Below, piece after piece: positions 34,161 to 46,926 of a stretch of 64,000 nt of DNA. The stretch comes from Takakia lepidozioides (Eukaryota; Streptophyta; Takakiopsida; Takakiales; Takakiaceae). Within the stretch, counting starts at the first letter, position 1, and the number at the start of each line of letters is the position of its first letter. The stretch is from the NCBI GenBank assembly GCA_030704615.1, contig CM060731.1, positions 70,784,756-70,848,755 of the forward strand, in the 5' to 3' direction. A program made the position numbers and the translations under genes. Below the pieces are notes generated by a model. It was not told the DNA's origin and did no database searches. It worked only from the letters and a program-made list of their open reading frames with translations.

Positions 34161-37100
34161 ATGTGGAAGCAGAGTGAGAACATTGTGCACCGGCTTTTCT
34201 CCCGCCAGATCACCCGGGCTGCTCCGAGTACCCATGTACTTGCCACATTGCCCAATTATTTCGTTGTCATTTACTTGTAGTATACATCGCTCGACATGGG
34301 TTCAACTTAGGTTAGTGGGGGGATGAAGGAGGGGTTGGTAAACGAAGGGCTCGAGTTGAAGAGGCAGGGAAAGATCAGATTATATTGCATTGGGTTTCTC
34401 TCTCTTTGCTGATGATGTTTGGGAAGTCTCATGAGGAAGAAATTATTTTGAAACAAGGACTCGCGGTCGGATTTTTTTCAAATTCTGCCCACAGTTGAAC
34501 CTGTTGATGCTGTTGACAGAAGCTTATGCCTTCCAGATGCCTTCTCTGGAAGGCATAAGCCAAGTAATATGTGGAAAGTCTGAGTAATGTGAGTTCAGGT
34601 CTCTGGAAATACCTTGTCCAATCAAGCTGGATTCCATGCAAGCAACCTGCACAACGGAAGGCTTGCAATTCCCTAGGCAATCTAATTGTCAGGACAATTT
34701 CCTTGTGTGCAATGCCAGCAGACTGGATTCTTCTTTGGAACCCCGAAGTGTGGGGTATGTGTACCATAAGCTGATGTATGTGGGACTGGGACGCTTTAAT
34801 CCTAACCCCAGGGAATGATTGTCATGCTGCAGATACACAGAGCAAGGGAGCTGTATGAAAACATGTACCGAGTCACACTGTTTATGATGTGGAGTGCCCA
34901 GACCATTGGTGGCACAGATTCACCAACGATGGGCAGTACCTCATCTGCTTCAGTCGTACCTCCATAGATCTGCTGGTCTACCACCTCTCCTGGCTTTCCT
35001 TCTGCAACCACGTCCGATACTACTGATGAGCTACCTGCCAAATCAAAAAGATTTGAGAGCTACTTCAGCCAGCTCTACTCAGTTCCTCTTGCCACTGGTA
35101 ATGAGGTTATTTGTAAAGATTTTTTTTTGTCCACCAAGAATAACCAGTATGGCATCTTTGCAACATCAAGTTCTCCAGACAGCTTGGCCCCACAGAGACA
35201 TGGAGCATTGGCAAACGTACCTAGCATTGAGAAGATTACTTTTCTGCTGGTGAGGCTGGCTGATGGGACGGTAGTCGACCATCGGGATTTCCAAGATGAT
35301 TACATCCACCTGGCACACAATGCTGGTGTTTTTCTGCATGACGACTTGCTGGCCATCCTCTCAGTGCGATTCCAGTGCATCCACATTCTACAGGTCCGTG
35401 AGGCTGGCCTTTTCGTGGATGTGCGCACCATCGGCACCTACTGTCGTGAAGATGACGAGCTGCTGCTGAACTCCCAGTCTCAGGTTCTTGTCCCTTTCCT
35501 TTACACATCATCTGGTAGAATCTGCGTGCAATCCTTATTGTGTTTCATCCTTTCACGGCAAAACAGTCTGGCTACCTCCATGCTTGAGGTTTTTGTTTAA
35601 ATTCATAGGAATTATATTATTCCCTTGGTGAAGTTATAATTCAGAGTGGTAGTGTTAAGCATGCCAAAGGTAGAAAGAGGAGAGACTGACATAGGAATGC
35701 AGGAGGAGGCCAACTTCCAACAGGAGCAGGCAGCTGCGCGAAAGGTACGAGGTGTACATTCGCAGGAAAAGGTAGTTGTCCCAGTTGTGCAGCCAAACAA
35801 GGGCCAGGCCAAGCCGGGGAGCAGCCTGAGTACCCGAGGCCGCCCACACACCCGTGATACCAGGGCTGCACCCAATGATGTTAGAGCAAGCATGGCTACC
35901 TTGCATTCAAACTCACATGAGTCGCCAAGCAGAATCAATGTTGGCGCGCATGCTGCGGACATAGATCTGCTGTACGATGAATATATTCGAGGTTTGTTGG
36001 CTACTGGGGACGGCAGTGCCAATGGAGGGTATGCGTCACAAGGCAATGGGAACCCCGGAGTGAGGGTAACACAGGAGAATGCTAGTTATGGTAATGTTTC
36101 AGGGCATCACCATGTCGGAGCCACAAGCAGGAGCCTTTACATGAACAGCCGCAGTGAAACTGTGAACCTCGGTTATCGCACTACTGATCGTGGGTCATCT
36201 GAAGCAACTATGTTTGTCGCCAGCAGCCCAAGCTATAACTCTGGGCCAAGTGAGCGGCGCATGCGCCCAGTGCCCAGCATGTCTCACTCAGGGCACACTA
36301 TGGTTGCTCCACAAAGCAGAGTTGGCTTGTCATCAATGGAGGTGTCTAGCTTGCCTAGCTTTTCTGCAAGGCTGTCGAGATCCAGTGATAGTGGTGGAGA
36401 CCGTTCTGCTGCTAGCACTGCCAGCACTGCAGGAAGAGTTCGTAGGGCGGGGGAGGAGGGTCAATGATGTTGCAGTCAGTACATGGAACTGGAAATTTTG
36501 GGAGGGCTGTGGTCCAGAATGGAGGTGAGGTCGGTACAACTGTTCCAGAGGAGGCCCAGCAACAAGGAGAGCAGATTCTGGGGGGCATAAAGCAGCGGTT
36601 GATGTCTTTCATTTTGCAAAGGATCCAAGATGATGATGAAAGTTCTGCGATGGTACTGGACTCTCAGCTTTTGTGTACTTCTTTTCCCTCCCATGGAGAG
36701 AGTTATTTTAACGCGTGAGAGGAGCTTTTGCTTCGATGTTGGCTGTGATTTTCACAAAAACGTTTGTTTGGCAAGGTTCAAGATGGCTGAAGGGGTTTTG
36801 GATGGAATTTATGGTGATGTGATGAATTACATGCGGAATGAGAGGTAAGTAGACAGATATGGCGGGGTGATGGGAGCTCATTTGGATGTGGATGTTCATT
36901 ATTGAAACAGATTGCGCAGCGGTTCAAGCGTTTCTACTATCACTTCCAGCATTATCTGGATTTGGTGATGTGGAAGGTATATCCAGCTGCTCCACTGCTG
37001 CTTGCCACTTGTAGGAAAGCATTGTGGTGAACCAGCTGCAGATACTCGTGTCAGAGCACAAGTGATACACATGGTGAATGTCTTCAATCGACTGAAGGGT

Positions 37101-39035
37101 TTTGTACTAAATTGGAATTGGTCAATCTGGTGGGAGCTGGCAGGTACAATTCTTGGATCGGCACCACTTACTCATCAAATTTGGCAGTGTTGATGGTGTG
37201 GTACGTCTTCTTATTCCTAGTTCTCGGGCTTGTGGCTGTGGGATATCTTGACTCTGTTGCCTGCTGAAGAATTATCAGAATGTGATGGCTCCTCACCTAG
37301 AGATAGAGCAAGTCTTTTCTAGTCCGTTACCTTTGAACGACTTTAAAAGTTGGTCATGACCTTGAAGGAAGCAAGATGATAGTGTGTGGGTGGCTGCAGG
37401 TATTTCGCAACTCAGAGAGTTCGCGTCAGACTGCTTTTTTGGCTGTCTACAATTTTGAAACTACACAAATAGTTGGATTCTATCAGGTATAAAACTGGTC
37501 ATCAGACTTGTGTGTCTGGGAAGGACAATGAGGGTGGTGCCTTATCTGTGCCTGGAGTGTTAGTGCTATATGCACCTCTGAGTACGCCTTACTGAAGGGC
37601 TTCTTAAGGATGGGTCTTTGAGAGCATGTCTTTTGTTAATTACAGTTGGAGGTCTGGATATATGTTGCAGAATACGTCAGAGGAGTTGGGGCAGTGGGTG
37701 GAGCATTATTGTGATCACTTCAGGATGGTGCCACAGCATCCAACGTACATGAACTTCATATCCAGCCATTCTAACAATGCCTTTGCCCGTGAGCAACTTC
37801 GACGGCAGAAGATGGCTTGCATCTCTAGCAAAGCTGCTAGCTGTGCCCAGGTCCATCCTCTTTCTTGAAAGACAAGCCCACGTATAACTGCCCTCAATAT
37901 CTTATCCTTCGTTGTTCTTGAGTCTCATGTGGAGGCTGGCAGGGGTAGAGTGCTGTCTGGGTCTCTAATGCTCTGTAGCTCATTTTTGTGTGTAGGTGGT
38001 TAAAAGGGCATTGGCTTCCTTGCCCTACAATGCCGAGTCTCAAAGTCCCTCAGTATACTTCGATCAATATCTCTTCCATTATGATGAAAAGGTACATGCT
38101 TATTTACCATCATTGAATTTTTCTCATCTTCAATAGCTCATCTCAGAGTAGCACAGATCGGGATTTGGCTCCTCTATGAATGGCCTTGCTGCTTGAGAGG
38201 CATGGTTGAGCCTCATTTGGCTCCTTGTTGGCTTTGTGTAATGTGCAACCGGAGTCCCAAGAGTGCGCAACATGGGTTGGAGTTGTTTTTGGGAAAGGTG
38301 TCAGAGGGGAGTGAATTGAACTTGTGTCAAAGGATGAGTCCATCCTGATCATTTCCCCAGTTTGCAACATTATCCAGATGTCTGGCATTTTAGGGCCCTG
38401 TGCTTGAGACTTACTGTGGACCAAACACCTGTAGATGTGTCTGCTTAGCCTGATTCGGGTGCTATGTTGCAGCTTATATCTGCAACAGATCGGCAGAAGC
38501 CTTGCATGGAGCACCCCATTAAGTTCATTTCAAGGCGCCGCCCGAACACATTGAAATTCAAAATCAACCCCGGCAAGTATCCATTTGTACGTCGTTTAAG
38601 CAAGATGTAAAGGTGTGATGCAACTGTGAAAACCTCACCAGTTAAGTGTGGTGTGCAGCAGGCCTTGCCTGGATTTCTGTAGTATTGACATCTAGGAGAT
38701 GTCTTGGATGGGCAGTTATGTCAAGTTCTAGTTGGATGGGACACATTTGTGTCTGCTGGGTGCTTGTTCTTGTAGTTTCTCTAACATCCTGAGGTAAAGT
38801 TAGCTCTGAGCCGTAGGTCTGTTGAAGTATTTTTGCATCCAAAAGTCAGTAGCTTGGATGTTGAGTTTGAAATCTTTTGATGGTAGTGACTGCAGGCTTG
38901 GAGCTAGGCTCAAATGACAGTGGACATATCAAGCGTGTGGCAGCCTTTTTGTTCCACCCTGTTTTTCCTTTTGCCATCTCAGTTCAGCAGTCATTCATGC
39001 AACCAACCATTGTTAATTTCCACTTTAGACGATGA
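34161..39035 (+). CDS. DET1: DET1 (de-etiolated 1), COP10-DDB1-DET1 complex subunit
   Basis: A nuclear subunit of the COP10-DDB1-DET1 complex, which works with CUL4 ligases to repress photomorphogenesis. Ten exons: 34161-34235, 34833-35483, 35703-36652, 36911-36976, 37144-37200, 37400-37486, 37671-37850, 37996-38091, 38473-38572, 38896-39035. The ninth donor is GC. Conserved blocks include VHRLFSRQI; RARELYEN; VYDVECPDHWWHRF; DVRTIGTYCREDDELLLNSQ; IKQRLMSFI; FYYHFQHYLDLVMWK; VQFLDRHHLLIKFGSVDG; SSHSNN; YFDQYLFHYDEK; HPIKFISRRRPNTLKFKINPG; and the C-terminus IVNFHFRR. Exon 3 adds a Ser/Gly-rich insert of about 250 residues compared with Arabidopsis. Three indels are needed: one base missing near 34864, one extra near 34995, one missing in the G run at 36441-36450. 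Corrected length is about 800 residues. Confidence 0.93.
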
Positions 39036-40502
39036 GTCTACTGTTCACATAATGTTGTAGGGGAGGTCATAAAATTATTATCAGACTATTTTTCAATTGA
39101 CATTTTAGATGCTGGTCATTGTTTCAGGCAGACCATGGAAGTCCTAAGAAAAGCGATGGAAATTCTGTCACAATCCACACACAGATCTAATGCTGAACTT
39201 ATCGTAGCATCAGTATGTGCAGTGTGCATTATTTTGGTCCTGTAATGAGTTACTCAATACCAGATTCCAGCCTGTTATTGTCTTGTGGTGGACTTTGTGC
39301 TCAAGAGTCAGTGATTTCTGTTAACAAATTTCATTTGGAAAGGTGTAGAGCATGCCTTCCATGAACAAATAAAGCAGATGGAAAAGTTCCTGATGGATCA
39401 AACCCAGAAGAAAGTTGAAAGTTTTGGATTGTGATATGATCAAAGACCTGCAGGAACTGTCTAATTCTGAAATTTAAGAGTTTGAGAGCTGTATGGAAAG
39501 TCAACCAAGAATGTCCCCGGGACCAGTAGTAATGAGCAATCAATGTGCCACACTGATGGCTCAGGATGGTTTTTGAGGTGATATGTGCGGGCCATGTGCA
39601 GCTTATTCAGTGACTCCCATGCATGAAGGTGAGCACTTCTGAGTCTTGGATATGAACATGCCAGTGTTGGGTACCATCCTTCCTGTATCATTAATGCCTG
39701 CCTGCCACACCTGCCAAGCACACCCAGGTATTGAGGTATCCCATCATATCATATTGGTTTGGCCATTCTCTGCACCACTTGGTGCACTTCTGTTATCTTC
39801 TACATTTGGATACATGTCCTCAAAAGGGCAGTCTCTTTGTTTATAAACGGTGACATAGTTTTGTAGTTTGACCCCGACCACTAAGGCCTTTGGTCATCTA
39901 TTGGATGATTTATGCTTAAAATCAATCATGCTATTTGTCCATAATTTTTTTGATTCAATGTACAGGAAGAAAAGAATGTGAAGGAGGGGAGATCTTCCAG
40001 GCTGAGTGCTTCTTTCTGGCTGTTTTGTGATGAACTGTAGGAGTTCATATCTGCAGGATCTGTGCCAGAGGGTATGTGATGCAATGGTTGCCATATCCAA
40101 GGAGGGGAGGACCTGACTCGGTTGCAAAATGAGAGCTCAGCAGAAGCTCTGTGACGGACAGATTTTTCTAACCACATTGACTAGGGCATAACCCATGTCC
40201 TGTTGCAAAATACCTTGGTTTTCATGACAAGGTTATTAAATTTGTCACCGACATGGCACACTGTATAACCTTCAACGACCTGTTTTATTGGGTTTGTTGA
40301 TTGTAGATTGCATAGCTAGGACTAACAAATTTCAATAAATTGGGATCTAGTAGAAATGTGGAGCAAAATATACATGAGACTTGCTATGAGGTTGGCATTA
40401 AAAAAATTAAAAATTCCATGTTGAGGTTTCTAAGTGATCAAAGGAAATGTTTCGTATGTTACAACCAGATGTAAATGAAAACTTACCTAAGCTTGACATC
40501 TG
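39036..40502. other. Convergent intergenic region, DET1 / DUF220
   Basis: Both neighbours end here, so it should hold two 3' UTRs and terminators. No gene or repeat recognised; frames of 60-86 codons lack domains. Confidence 0.4.
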
Positions 40503-43154
40503 TTATGGTCCTGCATCTGCTCGTCTCAATCTGCTCTTCCGCCTTCTCCTCCGACTGCTTCCAGATTTCTTAGGAGGCTTCCAGTGCTCGACCGAGGCTT
40601 CATCCTTCTGGAGAGGATTATCAGTATCTACTGGTGTGCCTTGGCGCAGTCGCATTCCCTCTGCCTGCAAGTCTAGCAATAACACTTCGGTTGTCTTTGT
40701 GGTGATGCCTCGCACATATCCCTTAAAAGGTGGTGGTGGCAGAACTGCTGGTTGTACCACCTGTCAGAACACCCCATGTTCGTTTTCAGTGTGCTGCAAC
40801 ATCCATTGCTTTCCAACATCTTGTACACCCAAGACTTCTGACCTCAATAAGCCCAGAAGATAGCCATGTGGACAACCGGCAATGATCCCTATTTCACCCC
40901 ACACACAAGCAAATTGAAAGGAGTACACACCTGCTGTAAGGTCACAAGAGATGCGACACGCTCTGAATCTCTTTCTGAACTTGGCAAAGGGCTACCTGCC
41001 GCATCAAGAAATAAGGGTTGAATATTCCAGGATCCCTCAAACCGCTTCATGAACCCTGGCTTAGCAAGCCAATACTTAACCTGCAAAGTGCAGATCTGTC
41101 TGGTCAGCCATAACTTCCTCATCACGACAGCATGAGTGGATGTTGTGATACTCATATAGTGCTCCACCCAACTGCAGAGTACATTCTCATGCCAGAGCTG
41201 AAGGGCGGCCATCAAACCCAAGTCTGTTAAAGAGCTGGGAAGTATGCGATAATTTGTCCATGTACAATGTCATGGATGATACTGCATTTGTAACAGGCAT
41301 AGAAATGACAAATCAGCACAATGAACAACTTACAGTATGAGTCCGCCGATCCTGGTCCACACAGACACACACACTTAGGGTGCCTGAGAACCACAAAAAC
41401 CTCCAACCTGCTTCCTGCTCCAGCTCCACTAGTTGCCGGTCTCCATCATCTTCAATTACTTTCCGGTACTTAACATTCTGTATGCTCCTAAACCAAAAAC
41501 GTCAACTTAGTCCAATTGGATTAATCCTCATTTGAAAAACTCAGCTGCAACATCTTGCTTTGCAGCAGGTGTTTCTTATTGAAGGCACATAAATGTCACA
41601 AAATTGTAAATGTGGTGCCTGGGACTTCGAAGCTCAACAAAGGCCTAGGCAATGAAGACATTCACCACCCATCTGATAACAAATGAAAAAAAACTTGAGC
41701 TTAACACATGCCTGAATGTTTTTGAAGACACGTTTATTTTCAGGATCAATGAGGATGTTGAAAACTGCATCAGGGGGAATACCAATCTTGAACTTTGAGT
41801 TCACCTGGCACAACGTTCCCTTTGGCACTGTCACCTGCAGCCTCCATCCACAGACCCTTCCTGTGATGCATAATGCTACTGCTTCTCCTTGCCCAGTTAG
41901 GATTCAAGTACTGGAGCACACTTGCATGACGAGGCATTGAACTGTGAGGAAGAAAGCTGTCCTAAAACATCATCATATGGTAAAATCCAACCAATTCTAC
42001 TTCTGCGAAAGTTACTGCAGTGAGATATCTCATTTTAAGCTTCATCACCCTAGAAAAGAGGTCAGGGCAACCGTCATGACAGCTTTGGGTTGGTTTGTAT
42101 CGAATCAGCTTCCATAGAAAAATGCACCTAGGTAGCTCATCACATAGGCCCATCACACATGCTACCTCAATAGCTGGTGTCTCATCCACCCAGGTACCGT
42201 TGTGCCTCCATGCTTCCAGGCCCTTTTCCAAGGACTGTTGCAGTATTGGCACTTGACCTTGGATTTCTTCTTGCTTGGGTGCCACATTCCTCAGACTATT
42301 CATTGTATTTCCCTGCTGCAGCACCTGTGTCCACTTGATCACTGACTGCTTCGCTCCCTGTCAGCAAAATCAAGTCGCCCATATGCTCCCTTTAATCAAG
42401 AACTCGCTTTTTGGGGTTAGATCAGAAATTCATCCCATTTGGGGTAGTATCACAGCTAGCCCTGGAGGCTCGTAAATCCTAGAAGGCCATAAATGCTTAA
42501 TATCGACAGCTATCATTCTCACAACTTGCACTTTGAAGTATGATGTTAGAGTATTTCACAATGTCAAATCCACCGGAGGCTATCTGATACTGCATAGGCC
42601 TCTGTCCCTTTGTTCCTGAATGCGAGTCCCACGACGTAGCAGTGTTGAAGACTAAAGGAATCTGGCTGCGTAGCGAGCAATTGTAATTGGCTGTTAGCAG
42701 CGAGATTGAACATGCAATTGTGGCAATCCTACTTCTTCTTGGCCGCCTGAATTTTCACCAGAGATCATAAAGTGTTCCCTTCTGGAAACAAACGGCTCTC
42801 ATGCCACTCCTGCTCTCCACGCTAGCTTACTTCGCACTAATACTTTCGGCAGTATGGAATCAGAGAGCAAGACCTTGGAAGCAGACGTCTATAAGATAAT
42901 AGCGATGAACGCAAAGGCATCAAACTCACATGGACCACTTCCTGCACCCTGCTGTTAATCCATGCGCCCGCGCCCTTCCCCATGTCAAGGCCTTCAAACC
43001 TGAATCCAGATATAGGGCCCCCATCCGACCTGCCCTCCGCCATGCCGCAAGGAGCATCAAAGCGCACAAAGTTCGATTTGTAGTAGAGAAAGAGAAAGAT
43101 GTAATAAGGGTCACTACATAAGATGAACGAGAGACTCCACGATGCCCACTGCAA
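40503..43154 (-). CDS. DUF220 family protein
   Basis: A plant-specific DUF220 protein; the family is START/polyketide-cyclase-like and has no established biochemical role. Visible exons on the minus strand: 42357-42166, 41834-41712, 41477-41334, 41080-40931 and 40760-40503. All are in phase 0 and the internal lengths divide by three. Key stretches are [76 protein letters not shown]; and [19 protein letters not shown] Lys/Arg-rich C-terminus follows ([13 protein letters not shown]). The second donor is GC (cag|gcatgt). The 5' exon or exons lie between 42358 and about 43154 and were not resolved, so the outer boundary is approximate. The gene is divergent from PCD, with a short shared upstream region. 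Confidence 0.85.
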
Positions 43155-44108
43155 CGGGATCCGCGGTGCCTACGTCGGCGAACGCTAGCTTCGGTGCACA
43201 CCTGGCGCCACCTTCACACCCACCGGCAGCCACCCGCACGGGGTGGATCCTGCGGGAAAGATCAGGAATTACCCTCAGGGTCATCTTCTTCCCGAAGCAG
43301 ATTAAAGAAGCTTATTTAGTCCCCTCCATCAGCACCTGCTTTTGTTTCTGAGCTGGCTTCCAGGATGCAAGCTGTAGGCCGTGCTGGTGTAGTGGGCGCA
43401 ATTTGGAATTGTCATAGGCGTTTACCCACCCATACTAGGTTGCAATACGTAAGCCCACGTTCGGTAAGCACCCATCAATTCTATTGTCTTCCTTTTTATC
43501 GAGAAGTCTGCAACATTGTGCAGAGTGGTCTGATAGAAGTGCCTGCTGCATCAGGTTGTCTATTTGGTTTTAGTTGTCCTCAGAGAGCCATTGCATAAGG
43601 CTGTGTCCATGAGGCCAGAGCTGGCCGGCTTGTTGTTTGCAAATATCGTGTTTGATGAGCTACAGAGACATCCTGGGGAACTTTTAACTACGTCTCACTC
43701 GGAAAGCGTCGAGGAATTTACTGCGCATTCACCGAGATATTGACTTGTAAACAGAGCTTTGGCTTGTCAGTGGTGTTTGTCAAGATGTTAAGGCAGAAAA
43801 AGTAAATGACGCTGAATTCTGCAGATACTAAAGAGGTCTCAGGTGTCACTGTTGGAGACCCAAGGCCGGGTCCTCTGGTTGTATGCCCCTGACTTTTCGA
43901 GGGTGCCTATAAAGCAGCGTATGGCGTGGTTCCCCGCACAGTGTACCAATCAATGTGGTAGCTTCGTACTCTGCTTGCAGTTTTCTTCATTGTCTCTGCT
44001 TCTAGTAATTATATTGATCGAGCTGAAAAACCAAGAAACGGCGTTTTCTCTCTCTCTCTCTCGACCTGTCTGATACGTTCTATACAATTTAACTCTCATA
44101 CTTTCTAG
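43155..44108. promoter_or_regulatory. Divergent upstream region between DUF220 and PCD
   Basis: The two genes are transcribed away from each other from this stretch, so it likely holds both promoters and 5' exons. Frames at 43608 (MRPELAGLLFANIVFDELQRH) and 43843 could be 5' exons of PCD encoding an organelle transit peptide, but splice phase could not be fixed. A CT-rich run lies at 44048-44064. No specific promoter element is claimed. Confidence 0.45.
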
Positions 44109-45582
44109 ATGCTTATATCAGACTGTTTGGTATGGATGGAAGTTGAGAACGATGCAGAAGCAAAGACCCAGATGGAGCTAGAGAAGAAGAAGTGTGTGCC
44201 ATGTGACTCTAGAAATTTACAGCCCATGACTTGGGATTCTGCTCAAACGTTGCTCTCTCAGGTCTCTCCATTGTGCTTATGTCAGATGTTACTGTAAATG
44301 AGAGCTATGCAGTTACATAGTGGGATCTTCTGTGAGTAGATGCTGCATCTCCAGTTGCTGGACTGCAGGCTACCAGGCACACCCAAGAGCCCTCAGAATG
44401 TTGTCCAATAATGGTGAAAGCAGTTCTACCTTTCAGCATTTTTCAGACGAAACATTAGTTGTAACCATCAGTAGTGAACACAATTTAATAGTTGAACATG
44501 AAAGTTCTATTCCTCAGTCAGCTTATTCATTATGCCCTCCTTCAAGAACCTGTGCTTTTGGTAATCAGTCCAGGGTCATCCCTGTGTGGTTGAGGGTTAA
44601 AATGGTTAAGGAGATTTGTGCAGATTCCAGGTTGGGAGATTCAGGAGGTGAAGGGGGTGTTGCAGTTGCACAAAAGCTGGAAAGCAAAGAGCTTTGTCAA
44701 GGCCCTAGAGTTCCTAAAGCGAGTGGCTGATGTTGCTGAACACGAAGGTGAGACCCATTTCATCTTCATTCCAACCACATATGGGTAGCTGCAGCCATGA
44801 TCTGTGCTCCCTAGAGCAGCCCATCCCAGATTCCTTCCTCTCTCAGATAGCTAGCTTTCTCCAGGTATTTTCTCAGTAGCACATGATGCGTCTCATATGC
44901 GATATATCTCATCAGGAAAAAGCACGGGAGTTTTAGGTCTATCTTTGTACTGAAGAGGAGCTTGGTTTTAAGCTTGATTTGATGGAATCTTAACATTTGT
45001 ATGAGAGGTTGTGTTTTGGAGTTACAGTTTGGAGTAAGGGATTGCGGGGGATGGATGGCAGGGCATCACCCGGACCTGCACCTGGTCAACTGGAACCAAC
45101 TAAGCATTGACATCTCGACTCATTCAATAGGTGAAGCCAATACCACTTTTACCTATGCTTACCACATGAACCTAGCAGATGGCACACTTGTAGATGTACT
45201 AGGCCCATCCACATTCTTATGTACTCAATGTGAATGGTAGTGTCCCTGCATGGCGTTGGATAAGTTGATCATCTCTTTGATGCACCAGTAACACGCCTCC
45301 TTTGCATGCGAAGATCAAAACAAAAGGGAGTTGATCCTTTTCAAGCTTGCAGGATCATTCGACAACTTCACATCGATAACCTTATGCTGCAGTGCACACA
45401 TGAGGGTGTGCTAATTGTGTGCAAGTGGGTACAGAGGTTAGGTATGGGACTTGATGGCCTTTGACTTGATGGCAGGTGGCTTGACTGAAAATGACTTCAT
45501 TGTGGCAGCCAAGATCAGTGCTTTGAGTGTAGAAGATCTCCTCAGAAAGCCTGCCTTGTCAGGTTCGAAACCACCATCATAG
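44109..45582 (+). CDS. Pterin-4a-carbinolamine dehydratase (PCD/DCoH)
   Basis: The enzyme dehydrates 4a-hydroxy-tetrahydrobiopterin-type carbinolamines to regenerate the pterin cofactor; plant versions are targeted to mitochondria or plastids. Exons: 44109-44261, 44624-44747, 45062-45130, 45476-45582, all GT-AG. The joined length is 453 bases, exactly 150 codons plus stop. Conserved sequence: CVPCDSRNLQPMTWDSAQTLLSQ; IPGWEIQ; LHKSWKAKSFVKALEFLKRV; AEHEGHHPDLHLVNWN (the active-site HH and its partners); ISTHSIGGLTENDFIVAAKI; LLRKPALS. The spliced THSIG|GLTENDF junction falls precisely in the most conserved motif. The ATG at 44109 follows a TAG acceptor, so an upstream exon with a transit peptide is likely. 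It converges on DGAT2. Confidence 0.93.
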
Positions 45583-46926
45583 CTCTGTAAGCAGTAGCTT
45601 GCTAACGTTGATAGCAATCAATTTGTAGATACCCTTGAGGCAGAGACGAACATACAGGTTGGAAGATTATGTAACAAGCAAATGTTTGGGTTTGGGCAAT
45701 CTGGTTATGTGGCCTTTGTCACAGCTCATTTGCCCTGGAAAATAGCTGTAAAGGAGGCTAAACATGTGCATGCCCAAAACAAAACCAATCAAGCTGAAAA
45801 TGAAGTCTACAGTACCTCTCACTGCACTCTCAGGTCCTAGCTATGTTTGAAGTCTCCCTTGGGCTATGTTGTAAGTCACCCTTGGATTATGATTTGAGGA
45901 TAGATGATGTGTTTTTAGACAAATATTCATCAATGACAAGATTGAACCAAGATTTTGCATAAGAGTCCAGACTGCCAACCAGTGTTTGTGTTGAGGGGGT
46001 ACTCCAAGCATCACTTGACATTGGCTAGCTGGATTTGCATACGACCAAAATCAATCCTTGACATCAAGGAGGCAATTCATCATGGGCTTGCTGCTGCAAA
46101 ATATCATTGCATTCCTTGCACTGGTTGTTCGTCGATTGAACATCAAACATATGGAATCAGAAGCCACAGAACATACTGCTGCAGCAGAGTTATCCAGGAA
46201 ACAGGGGAATGTCAATAACTTTGACCCCTGCTTTACGCCCTCGCCTTCCAGGTCAGTGGATGAGCAACTTCTGCCACTTCCTGATCGGAAACATTAAGTA
46301 TGATGTGCCCCAAAAGGAGAGTTTGAGAGAAATATACATTAAAGCAAGCATACCTCCATGTGATGATGGCAGATTCAATCTGGCACAAAAACGAATGTTT
46401 GTCCCAATCAATTATTCCAATATTATGAATCTTGCACTTTTCCTCGGTACTATTTATGTATGTTTCTGATTGTCATATTTGTCAGAATTTGGCAAAGCGG
46501 TTGAAAACAAATCAAGCGATGTTGAGGTTACATTGTGGATGCTGAAACTCTGGAAGATGCAGTAACTTTTTGCAGCAAAGCCTGGGAGGGTGTGTTACAA
46601 GAAGGTATTACGTCATTACTTCCCATTGCCCTGTATGTGTTGCAACCACAGAAAAGATATTGTTTTGCCCACAGGAAGAAGACTCTTCAATAACATGTTT
46701 ACTCATTTGGATGACTAGACTTTCAATTACCTATCATCACAGAATTCTCCCATTAAACTTCCAGGTGACATGATTTGGGTGATCATGTGTTTACAACAGT
46801 TGACAGCATACCTCAAAATATCAATATAAATCAGACCATCTTAAAGGACAAGCTTGGATATAGACCTTATACCTGCAGAGCACTTAACCTAAAGAAAAGA
46901 GATTAGGATGTCATCAGTTGACTCTG
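45583..46926. other. Convergent intergenic region, PCD / DGAT2
   Basis: It contains unassigned plus frames: 45955-46218 (87 codons), 46058-46297 (79 codons) and 46209-46469 (86 codons, YDVPQKESLREIYIKASIPP). They overlap each other and match no family I know. 3' UTRs of both neighbours are expected here. Confidence 0.4.

Noticed and set aside
45001-45240. 79-codon frame containing HHPDLHLVNWN followed by further residues
   Set aside because: Only 45062-45130 is exon; the rest is read-through into the intron. Splicing to 45476 restores the PCD motif THSIGGLTENDF.
45955-46469. Three overlapping plus frames between PCD and DGAT2
   Set aside because: They overlap in different phases and match no known family; both flanking genes terminate toward this region.
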